In this document: one piece after another, positions 36,034-48,000 of the stretch | How positions within the stretch are numbered: position 1 is the first letter of the stretch | Layout: each line of letters begins with the position of its first letter | Assembly: GCF_023159225.1 (NCBI RefSeq) | Contig: NC_063180.1 | Span: 12,495,797 to 12,559,796, forward strand | Direction of reading: 5' to 3' | Length of the DNA stretch: 64,000 bases | From: Perognathus longimembris pacificus | Taxonomy: Eukaryota; Chordata; Mammalia; Rodentia; Heteromyidae | The notes under the pieces: generated by a model | What the model was told of the DNA's origin: nothing | The model's database searches: none | What the model saw: the letters and a program-made list of their open reading frames with translations, nothing else | Program-made: the position numbers and the translations under genes

Positions 36034-39000
36034 GGTTAGGGTTAAGGTTATGTCTAGGGTTAGTGTTAGGACTGGAGTTAGGGTTAGGGATTATGTGTAA
36101 TCTAGGTTTAGGGTTAGGCATTGGACTAGGGTTCTGTTAGGGCTAGGGTCAAGGATAGTTTTAGGGTTAGGGATAGGGTTAGGTTGAAGTTGTGATCTAT
36201 GGTTTGGGTTAGGTATACTTTTAGGGCTAGTTTTAGGGTTAGGTTTAGTGCTCGGGTTAGGGTTATGTTTCATATGTGATTTTGGGTCATTATTACTGTT
36301 AATTCTATTGTTAGGACACGGGTTAGGTCTACAGTTAGGATTAGGGTTAGCTTTACGTTTAGGGCTTGGAATAGAGTTAGGATTAGCTTTGTGAGTGTGG
36401 TGAAGCCTAGGATTATCATTATATTTAGATTTGATTTGTGGTCGAAATTTAGGGTTAAGATTATGCCTAGGGTTAGGGTTAGGACTAGAATTAGGATTTT
36501 GGATCATGTGTAATCTCGGGTTTGGGTTAGGTATTGCTCTAGGGTTAATGTTAGGGCTAGGGTCAAGGCTCGGGTAAGGGTTAATGTTAGGTTTTATGTA
36601 TCTTCTAGCATTTGGGTTAGGGTTAGGTCCAGGGTTAGGTTTATGTTATGGATTAGTGTTATGGTGAATATGTGATCTTAGGTTAGTGTTAGGATTAGAT
36701 TTTGGAGTAGGGTTAGCATTTGGTTTAGGATTATGGTTAGGGTTAAAATTCAAGTGTTACCTAGGGGTGTTTCTAGCGTTAGGATTAGGGATCATGTGTA
36801 ATCTATGGTTAGGTTTATTATTAGGGCTAAGGTCGATCCTAGGTTTATGGTTAGCGTTAGGGTTAGGGTCCTGGTTCAGGTAAGGTTTCGGTTAGGTTTT
36901 GGGTGTCTTCTAGAGTTATGTTTAGGGTTATGGCCAAGGTTAGGGTTAGGCCTAGGGTTACGGTTAGGTTTAGGCTTTGTATCAAAGTAAAGTTTAGGGT
37001 TAGTTTTAGAATATATTTGTCTCCTAGGGTTAATGTGAGAGTTTATGCTAATGGTTTGATCTATGTTTATGTTTTCGGTTAGTGTTAGTGTTAGGGCTAG
37101 GTTTAGAGTGAGGGTAGGGTTTGGTTTATGATTGGGTTTCATGTGTTTTCTAGGGTTAGGGTTAGAGTTACAGATTGGACTAGGTTTAGGTTTAGTGTTA
37201 GGGAAAGTGCCAAGGCTAGCGTTAGGTGTACGGTTAGATTTTATTGTCATCTATTGTTAAGGTTAGGGCCATAGTTAGGATTAGAGATAGGTTTAGGGTC
37301 TAGGTGTGATCTAGAATTAGTGTTAGGCTTAGGGCTATGGTTAGGGTTAGGGCTCGGGTTATGGTTAACGTTCATGGTCACCTAGGTTTAGGATTAGTGT
37401 GAGGGATTAGATTATTTTTAGGGTAAGGGTTGGGGCTAGTTTAAAGGCTACAGTTAGGATTAGGGTTAGACTTTATGTGTTATCTAGTTTTAGGGTTAGG
37501 GTTAGGGCCATGGTTATGTTTAGTGTAAGGGTTATTGTAAGGTTGAAAGTTTGATCAAAAGGTAGGGTTAGGATTATATTTGGAGTAGGGGTTGATTTAT
37601 GTTTAGGGCTACGGTTAGTGTTAGGACTAGTGTTAGGTTTAGGGTTCAATTTTGGCTTGGTGTGGGTTTAGGTTTAGGTTTCTGGTCAAGGTTAGGTTTA
37701 GGCTTAGGTTTGGACTTTCTGTGTCACCTGGGATTAGGTCTACAATTACCACTACATTTAGGCCTAGGGTTTGGTTTATTACTAGAGTTAGGCTTAAGTT
37801 TAAGTGTAGGGCTTCGTGTAGTTTTCGGGTTAGGATTAGAATCAAGGTAAGTTCTCGAGTTAGGCTTAGAGTGTATTTGTAAACTAGGGTTAGGGTTACG
37901 TTTAGGGCTAGGGTTAGGTTTAGGACTCGTGTTAGCGTTAGGTTTTTTGTTTAATCTTGGGTTAGGGAAAGGCTTATGGTTGGAATAGCTTTAGGGTTAG
38001 GGTTAGGGCTCATGCTAAGGATAGGTTTAGGGTTAGGGTTAGATTTTATTTTTGATCCAAGGTTAGGGTTAGGGCAATGGTTAGGTTCACGGTTAGGAGT
38101 AGGGTTAGGGTTTAACTTCATCTTTGCTCTAGCGTTAAGGTTAGGGTTACTGCTAAGGTTAATTTTACTACTAATGTTATGGTTTCTTACCATGTGTAAT
38201 CTCATTTTTCAGTTAGTTTTTGGACTAGGGATAGGTTTAGGATAAGGGCCAGGGTCATGTCTAGGGTTAGGGTAGGGTTAGATTTTTTGACTTCTACGTG
38301 AGGGTTAGGGTTAGGGCCAGGGTTATGGTTAGTGTAAGCTTTAAGGTTATGGTGAATTCTTGATCTCGGTTTAGGTTTAGGATTAGTTTTTAGAGTATTG
38401 TTAGGGTTAGGGTTAGGGCTAGGATCAAGGCTAGCTTTAGGTTTAATATCAAAGTGAGGGTTAGACTTTATGTGTCATCTAGGGTTAGGGTGGTTAGGGC
38501 CCTGTTTAGGTTTAGTGTAAGGGTTTTGGTTCTGGTGAAGGTGTGATCTATGTTTAGGTTTAGGTTTTGGACAAGGTTTAGTGTTAGGGTAACGACTAGG
38601 GTTCGGATTAGGGTGAGGGGTACGGTTAGGATTACGGGTCATGTGTGGTCTAGGGTTAGGGTTAGGGCTAGGGTTAGATTTAGGACTAAAGTTAGGTTTA
38701 GGGTTCATGTGTAATCTAGGTTCAGGTTTAGTGATTGCACTAATGTTACCTTTAGGGTTAGGTCTTGGGTCAAGTCTACGGTTAGGGTTAGATTTAGTTT
38801 TAATGTGTCATTTATTCATTAGATTTTATGTGTGATGTCGGGTTATAATTAGGGTTATGGCAGTGTTATCATTAGTGTTATGTTTAGGTTGAAGTTTTGA
38901 TCTTGGGTTAGTGTCAGAGTTAGTGTTTGGGCGAGGGTTGGGGTTTGGTTTCAGGCAAGGGTTATGGTTAGGGTTCATGTTTTATCTTGGGATATGTTTA

Positions 39001-42000
39001 TGGTTATAGCTAGGGTTAGGACACAGGTTAGGGCTTCAGTTTGGACTAGTGTTAGGGTTAGTTTTTGAGCTTGGAATATTTTTATTGTAAGGTTTATGAC
39101 TAGGGTCAACCTAGGGTTAGGGTTTGGGTTTTATGTTTAATCCAAGTTTAGTGTTAGGGCCAGATTGAGGGTTGACTTCGGGTTATCGTGAATGTGTGAT
39201 CTTGGGTTAGGATTAGGGATAGTGTTTGAGCTAAGATTAGGGATAAGGCTAGCGGTAGGGTAACTTTTATGGGTCATGTGTGATCTTGGGTTTGGTTTAT
39301 GGTTAAGGCTAGGGTTACGACTAGTGTTAGGGTTCATGTATAGCGTTAGGGTTAGGGCTAGGATCGAGCCTAGCTTTAGGGTAAGTATCAAATTGAGGGT
39401 TAGACTTTATGTGTCATCTAGGGTTAGGGTTAGGGTTAGAGCCTAGGTTAGGTTTAGCATAAGGGTTATTGTTCTGGTGAAGTTGTGATCTAGGTTTAGG
39501 TTTTGGACTAGGGTTAGGGTTAGGGTAACGACTAGGGTCATTTCTAGGTTTAGGGAAGGTTTCGATTTTATGTGTGATTATAGAGTTTAGTTTTGCATTA
39601 AGGCCAGTTTTAATTTTAGCGTTAGGGTTAAGGTGTGATCTAGGGTAAGGTTTAGGTTTACAGCTAGCGTTAGGACTCAGGTAGGGCTAAAGTTAGGTCT
39701 AGGTTTAGGTTTAGGGTTATGTTTATGTCCTCTAATAAGTTCAAGTTTATGGTCACTGTTAGTATCAGGTTAGTTTGGTGGTTAGGGTAGACTTTATGTT
39801 TCATCTACGGTTAGGACTTGATTTTATGTGTGATCTATGTTTAGGGTAGTGCCACGCTTAGGCTTAGGTTTAGGACTAGGTTTGTGTTTGAGGTTCAATT
39901 GTGATCGGGTTATGGTTAGGGTTACAGGTATGGTCATGGTTAGAAATATTTCTGTGTAAGGGATCATGTGTAATCTAGTGTTAGGGTTAGTAATTGGAAA
40001 AGGGTTAGGGTTAGGCTTAGGTCTAGGTCAAGGCTAGGGTTAGGGTTTGGTTGAGATTTTATATTTCCTCCATGGTTTGTGTTAGGATTGGGGCCAGGAT
40101 TAAGGTTGGGGTAAGCGTTAGGTTTAGGGTTAAGGTGTGATCTTGGATTAATTATAGGGTTGGGATTACCTGTTAGGGCTTATAGTAGGTTTAGGGTTAG
40201 TGTTAGGGCTAGTGTCAAGCCTAGTGTTAGGTTTTCGGTTAGCATCAAGTTTAGGTTTAGCGTTAGTCTTAGACTTTATTTGACATCCAGTGTTAGGATT
40301 TGGATTAGGGCTAGGGTTAGTTTTAGGACTAACGTTAGGCCCTGGTTTGTTTAATCTAGAGTTATTCTTGTGTTAGCTAGGGTAGTGGTTGGGGCTAGGG
40401 TGAATACTGGTGTTAGGGTTAGATTTTATCTGACATCCTGATTTAGGGTTAGGGTTAGGGCCATGTTTACAGTTAGGGTAACAGTTATAGTTATGGTGAA
40501 GGTGCGACCTAGGTTTAGGTTTGGCATTCGTTTTTGGACTAGTGTTAGGCTTAGGGCTAACGTTTGGATGAGGACTAGGATTAGGTTTAGGGTTAACTTC
40601 AAGGCTTGGTGTAGGTTTAGGCTTAGGGTTATACTGTCTTTGTCTACAAGTGTTAGGGTTAATTAGGGTTAGGGATAGTGTTAGGAATAGGGTTAGGGTT
40701 CCCGTGATGGCTAGAATTAGGGTTAGGGTTATGTTTAGGGTTTGTAGTAGGTTTTGGGTTAGGTTTAGGATTCGGATTGAGGGTATGTTTAGGGTTAAAG
40801 TTAGACTTTATGTGACATCTAGGGTTAAGGTTAGTGTCAGGGTTAAATTTATGTTTAGGACTAGGGTTAGGGTTAGTGTTTATGTGTAATTTAATTTTGG
40901 GCTTACCGTTAGGATTTGAGGTACGTTAGGGTTAGGGTTACTGCTAGGTTCAAACCTAGGCTTAATGTTTCTCTTAGTATCACGGTTTGATTTAGAGTTA
41001 GGGTTAGACTTTATATTGCATTTATTTTTAGGGTTAGGATTAGGCTATGATTAATGTTAGAGATAGATGTTTGTTGTGATCTTAGTTTAGGGGTGGATCC
41101 AGATTAGGTTTATGGTTAAAACTACGGTTAGATTTAAGGTTCATGTGAGATCTAGTTTAGGGCTAGGGTTAGGATTAGGGATCATATGTAATCTAGGCTT
41201 AAGTTTAGGCATTGTACTAGGTTTGGGGTTAGTGTTTGGGCTAGATTGAAGGCTAGGGTTATGGATGGGGTTCCATTTTATATGTGATCTAATGTTAGTG
41301 TTAGTGCCATAGTTGTGACTTTGGTTAGGTTGAGGTTTTAGGTGTGATCTAGGATTATAGTATGGGTTAGTGTTATTGTTAGGGCTAGGGTTAAGTTTAT
41401 GGTTAGGGCTAGGCTTAGGGTTCATGGGCGATCTAGGGTTAGGGTTAGATTTTATGTCTATTCTAGGGTTAGTCTTATTTTTAGGGCCAGGGTACGGTTA
41501 GTGTAAGGTTCAGGGTTATGGTTAAGTTGTGATCTAAGGTTATGGTTAGGGTTTGTACTGGTGTTGGAGTTAGGGTAAGGACTTGGTTCATCTCTAGGGT
41601 TCGGTGTGGTTAGATTTTATTCCTTATGTAGAGTAGGGTTTAGGTTTAGGGCAAGGTTAGGGTTAGGTTTATGGTGAAGGTCTGTTCTACAGTTCGGATT
41701 AGGATTAGGTTTTGTAGTAGGGTTAGAGTAAGCGTTAGGGTTGTAATAGAGTTAGGGTTAGGGTTAGAGTTAGGGTTAGGGCTAGGGTTATTGTTAGTAC
41801 TACAGTTAGCTTTAGTGTTAAGTTTTGGCCTTGGAGTAGGTTAGGTTTATTTTTTGATTTAAGTTTAGGTTAATGGTTAGGTTTAGTATCAAATTTAGGC
41901 TTAGCGTTAGGGCTAGACTTTTTGTGTCCTCAAGGGTTAAAGTTAAACTTAGGGCTAGGGTTAGAGTCAGATTTTATGTGTGATCCAATGTTAGGTTAGC

Positions 42001-45000
42001 CCAGGGATAGGGTTAGGTTCAGGAGTACGTTTAGTGTTATGGTTCAAGGGTGATCTAGGGTTAGGTTTAGGATTACAGCTAGGTTTAGTGTTACGATTAG
42101 TGCTGGGTTAGGGATCATGTGTAATCTAGGGTAAGGATTAGGGATTATAATAAGGTTAGGTTTAGGGCCAGGTTTAGTGTTAGGTTAAGCCTTAGGGTTG
42201 AGTTGAAGTTGTGATCTAGGTTAGCGATTGGTTTAGGCTTACATTTAGGGCTTGGAGTAGTTTTAGGATTAGGTCCAGGCTAGACCTAGATTTAGGTTTA
42301 GATTTTATGTATAATCTATATTTAGTGTTAGGGGTATGTCCAGGGTTACCGTTAGTTTAAGGTTTAGGGTTAGGGTTAATGTATGACATAAGGATTGGTT
42401 TAGGGTTTGGACTAGTGTTGGAGTTAGGGTAAGGGCTAGGGTCAAGTCTAGGGTGTGGGTAGGTTTAGATTTTTATGTGTGATGTAGGTTAGTGGTTCTG
42501 ACCACTAGGGTTAGGGTTAGGGTTAGGGTTAGGACTTGAGTTAGGGTTAAGGATCATGTGTAATCTAGGTTTAGGGTTAGGCATTGCACTAGGGTTAGGG
42601 ATAGGGATAGGGTCAAGGATAGGGTTAGTTTTAGGATTAGATTTTATATGTCATCTAGCGTTAGGATTACGCTTATGACCAGCATAAGGTTTATGTTTAG
42701 GGTTAGAGTTAGGGTGAAGCTGTGATCTAGGGTTAGGGGTTGGGTTTGGACTAGGCTTAGCTTTACGATAAAGTTTAGGGTCAAGTCTATGTTTAGGGTT
42801 AAATTTTATGTATCACCTGGGGTTATTTTTAGGGCCAGGGTTAAGTTATAGTAAGGGTTAGGGTTATTCTGAAGGTGTGATCTTAGGTTAAGGTTAGTGT
42901 TAGGATTAGTTGTTAGAGTAGGGTTAGGGTTAGGCTTAGGCCTTGGGTTAGGGTTATAACCAGAATGACCCTTAGGGTTAATGTGTAATCTAGGGTTAGG
43001 TTTTGGGTTAGGGTTTGGTCTAAGTTTATGGTTAGGTTCAGGGCTAGGGTCAAGGCTAGGATTTGATATGAGGTTTGGAGTTTTGGCCAGGTGTAGGATT
43101 AGGGTTAGGCTTCGTGTGAAGGGATGATCTAGGGTTAGACGTAGGGTTAGGCTTAGGCCTGGGACTTGTTTTATTTCTACGGTTCATGTGTTGTCAGGGT
43201 TTCGGGTAGGACTAGATTTAGGGTTAGGGATCCTGTGTAATGTGGGGTTTGGTTTAGGGTTAGGGTTACAGCTAGCATTAGGGTTAGGACTACTGTTAGG
43301 ATTAGGGTTATGTTTGTATTTTGGTATTTTTTTAAGGTTAGGGTTTGAGTTTGTCTTAGGGTGAGGGAAAGGACTAGACTTCAGCTTATGGTTTGTTTAG
43401 GGCTTGGAGTAATTTTAGGGTTATGGTTACTGATAGTTTTCATCCTAGGGTTAGGCTTAGGGTTAGTTTCAAATTCTGTGTTAGACTTTACCTGGCATGT
43501 AGGCTTTGGTTTAGGACTAAAGTTAGGTTTAGGTTGACGGTGTTTTCTAGGGATAGTTTTAGGTTTGTGTTATTAGAACTAGGCTTATGGTTAAGTCTAT
43601 GGTTAGGATTAGGTTTCATGTGTGAACCACATTTAGTGGTAGGGTTAGGGTTTGGCCTAGGTGTAGGGTTAGCGTTTGGCATTGGGTCAAGGCAAGGATT
43701 TGGGTTAGAGTTAGATTTTATTTCAGATCTAATGTTAGGGTTAGGGCCAGGGTTACCATTAGGGTTAGGTTTAGGGTGAAGGTGTTATCTATGGTTATGC
43801 CTCGGGTTAGTGTTATTGTTAGGGCTAGGTTTAGCTTTAGGGTTAGGTCTAGGTTTAGGTTTCCTGTGTGATCTCTGTTAGGATTAGGGCAAGGTTTAGG
43901 GTTAGGGCTAGCGTTATGTTTAGGATTCATGTGTTATTTAGGGTTATGGTGCGAGATTGGAGTAGTTTTAGGTTTGTGTTTTGGGCTAGGTTCAATTCTA
44001 GGGTTATATTTAGGGTTCGGGCTTGTATCAAGACTAGTGTTAGGGTTAGGTTTAGATTTTTCTTTGCATCTAGTGTTTGAGTTTGGGTTAGGGTTAGGAT
44101 GAACGTGTTATATCTAGTAAGGTTTAGGTTTACAATTAGGATTAGGACACGTGTTATGGTTACAAATAAGACTAGGGTTAGTTTTAGGTTCAGGATTAAG
44201 GCTTGGAATACGGTTAGGATTAGGGTTATGTTAGGATCAATCCAAGGGTAGGGTTAGGGTTACATTTTACTTGTGATCTGAGTATACGTTTAGGACCAGG
44301 GTAAGGTTAGGGGTTTGTGTTAGGGTGAAGGTGTGTTCTAGGGTTAGTGTTAGTATTATGGGTAGGGTTAGGGTTAGGAGTAGGCATAGTCTACCTGTCT
44401 GATCTAGGGTTACATTTAGTGTTAGGGTTAGGTCTAGGGTTAATTCGTGGACTGGAGTTAGCGTTCGGGTTGATGTGTAATCTAGTGTTAGGTTTAGGGA
44501 TTCGACTAGAGTTAGGGTTATGTTCAATTCTAGGTTCATGCCTAGGGTTAGTTTTAGTGCTACATTTTACGTGTCATCTAGGGTTAAGGTTATGACTAGA
44601 GTTATTGTTAGGATTAATTTTAGGGCTTGTTTTAGGTTTCGGTTTAGGTTTAGTATCAAGTTTAGGATTATGGTTGGGCATAGGGTTTTGGCTAGGTTTA
44701 GTGATTGAACTAGACATCGAGTTTAGTTTAGTGCTAGTGTTAGGTATTATACTAGTTTTAAGGTTTCCGTTATGGGTAGTGTCAAGTATAAGGTTAGGGT
44801 TAGGGATAGATATTATGTGTGATCTAAGTTTATGTGTAGGGACATGGGTTAGCACTAGCGTTATGGTTAGGGTTAGGACTAGGGTTATGGTTAGGTTTAG
44901 GGTTAGGGTTAGATGAGGGCTATGATTAGGAGTAGGGTTTATGTGAGATCTAGGATTAGGGTTACGGATTGCACTAGGTTTAGGGTTAATGTTAGAATAT

Positions 45001-48000
45001 ATGTGTCATCTAGGGTTAGGGTTACGGTTTTGACCTTGGTTAGGGTTAGGGTATGCGTTAGGATTATGGTGACGGCGTGATCTGTGGTTAGGTTTATGGT
45101 TACAACTAGGATTAGGACTCGGGTTAGGACTACAGATAGGACTAGGGTTGGTTTTGGGGTTAGGAATAGTTTTGGCTATAGGCTTATGCTTTGGACTAGG
45201 TTTAGGGTTATGGTTCATTTCTGGTCAAGGTTACAGTTAGGGTTATAGATAGGGATAGGATTAGGACTAGATTCAGGTTTAGGGTTCATGTGTAATGTGG
45301 TGTTAGCTTTAGGGATTACTCTAGGGGTAGGGGTAGGGTTGGATTGAGGGTTAGGTTAAAGGTGTGATCTCGGGTTAGTTTTAGGTTTACTTTGTTGAGT
45401 GGTGTTAGATTTAATGGTAGGACTTGGGTTAGGGGTAGGGTTCAAGTGTGATCTAGGTTAGGACTAGATTTAGGATTACTGATCATGTTTAATCTTGGAA
45501 TAGTTTTAGGGATAGGGATAGGGATTGTGTTGGGGGTCTGTTCAATCCTAGTTTTTGGGTTATGGTTAGTGTTATATTTTATGAGTGAAATAAGGTTTTG
45601 GTTAGGGCCAGGCTTAGGATTAGGGAGAGGTTTAGTGTGAAAGTGTGACCTAGGGTTAGGTTTACGGTTGTGGTTTGGGCTAGGTTTAGGGTCAGGTGTC
45701 ATATACTATGTTTTGCGTTAGTTTACGTATTGCACTAGATTTAGAGTGAGGTTTAATGCTACGGTTAGGATAGGCTTAGTTTTAGGATTTATGATTGATC
45801 TAAGTTTAGGGGTTGGGACAGGGTTTGGGTCAGGGTTAGGTCTAGAGTTATGGTTAGGGATCATGTGGGATCTAGAGTTAGCGTTAGGTTTTCGGCTAGG
45901 GTTAGTGTTAGGACTACTGTTAGGATTTGGGATCATATGTAATATTGGTTTAGTTTTAGGGTTTGGACTAGTGTTAGGTTTAGGATAAGGGCTAGTGTCT
46001 CGTCAAGGGTTAGGGTAGGGTTAGATTTTATGTGTGATGTAGGGTTAGGGTTAGCGTTAGTGTTAGGGCTAGAGTTATGGTTAGCGTGAGGGCTATGGTT
46101 AGGAGTAGGGTTCATGTGTTATTGCGTTTGGGTTACGGATTGGGCTATGTTTAAGGTTAGTGTTAAATTTTATTTGTCTTCTTTGTCATGGTTATTGTTT
46201 GGCCTCATTAGGGTTAGGGTATGCATTAGGATTAGGGTTAAAGCCTGACCCAGGGTTAGGTTTACAGTTACAAAGTGGATTAAGACTCAGGTCAGGGCTC
46301 CAGATAGGACTAGGGTTAGTTTTAGGGTTAGGTTTAGGGTTAGGCTTACTCTTTGGACTAGGTTTCAGTTTTTATTTCATGTGTGGTCTAGGTTTAGTAT
46401 TTGGGTTAAGGATACGGTTAGGGTTAGGACCAGATTTAGGGTTAGGGATCAGGTGTAATGTTGGTTTAGGGTTATCGATTGCTCTAGTGTTAGGGTTAGG
46501 TTAAGGGCTAGTGTCAAGGTTAGGGTTACGTTTAGATTTTATGTGTGATCTACGTTTTGAGTTATTTTTAGCATTAGGGCTAGGGTTAGCGTTAGGACTT
46601 GACTTATGTTTAGGGTTAAGTGTACGGCTTGGTGTTGGTTTAAGATTCGTTTTTGAAACAAGGTTAGGTTTAGGGTTAGGATTAACATGTAATCTCTGGA
46701 TAGGTTTAGGATTTGTTTTTTGATTTGTTTTAGATTTATGGATAAGACTAGGTGTGGGTTAGGGCTAGTGTTACGGCTAGGGTTATTGTTATGGTGAGGG
46801 CTACGGTTAGCACTTGGGTTCATGTGTGATCTAAGGTTTCGTTTACGGATTGGACTTGGTTTATGGTTAGATTTTTGTGTCATCTAGTGTTAGGGTTATG
46901 GTTAGGGCCTGGGTTAGGGATTGGGTAAGCGTTTGGTTTAGGATGAACACCTGATCTATGGTAATGTGTAGGGTTGTAACTAGGATTAGGCCACGGGTTA
47001 GGGCTACAAATAAGACGGGTTAGTTTTAGGGTTAGGTTTAGTGCTTGTAATATGGTTAGGATTAGGGTTATGGCAGGATCAAGACAAGGGTAGGATTCGG
47101 ATTAGATTTTATGTATTATCTAAGTTTATGTTTATGACCAGGGTTAGGTTAGGGGTTAGTTTTAGGTTGAAGGTTTATTCTAGGGTAGGGCTATTGTTAT
47201 GGTTGAGGTTAGTTTTAGGAGTAGGGCTAGGATACTTGTCTGATCTAGGGTTAGGGTTAGAATTATGTTTAGGGCTAGGGTTATTTCTTGGACTAGTGTT
47301 AGGGTTCGGGTTCATGTGTAATCTACGGTTAGGCATAGGGATTGGACTAGTTTTTGGGTTACGTTCAATTCTAGATTCATGCCTAGGATTAGGGTTAACG
47401 TTACATTTTACGTGTCATCTAGGGTTAGGTTTAGGGTTATTACTAGATTTAGGATTAATGTTAAGTTTTGGGCTTAGTGTAGGTTCAGGGTTAGGGTTAT
47501 TATCAAGTTTGGTTTAGGGTTGGGGTTAGGTTTAGCGCTAGGTTTAGGGATAGGACTAGTCTTTAGGTTAGGGTTAGGGTTTTGGGGTGGTATCGGACTA
47601 TTTTTATGGTTACGGTTAGGGGTAGTGTCAATGGTAGGGTTAGGGTTAGGGTTAGGTTTTATGTTTGATCTAATTTTAGGGATAGGACAAGCTTAGGTCC
47701 ATGGGTAGGGATAGGGTTAGGGATCATGGGTGATTTAGGGTTAGGTTTAGGGTTATGGCTATGGTTAGTGTTAGGAGTAATGTTAGGTATTGAGATCATG
47801 TTTAATGGAGGTTTAGGATTAGGGTTTGGACTAGTGTTGTATTATAGTAAGTCCTAAGTTCACATCAAGTGTTAGGGTAGGATTAGATTTTGTGTAAGAT
47901 ATAAGTTTGTGGCTAGCATTAGTATTAGGGCTAATATTAGGGTTATGGGAGTGCTATGATTAGGAGTAGGGATCATCTGTGGTCTAGGATTAGGGTTACT

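Noticed and set aside
42507..42531. A true telomere or long interstitial telomere tract
   Set aside because: The perfect run is only about four units, and the rest of the array has a variant in most hexamers.
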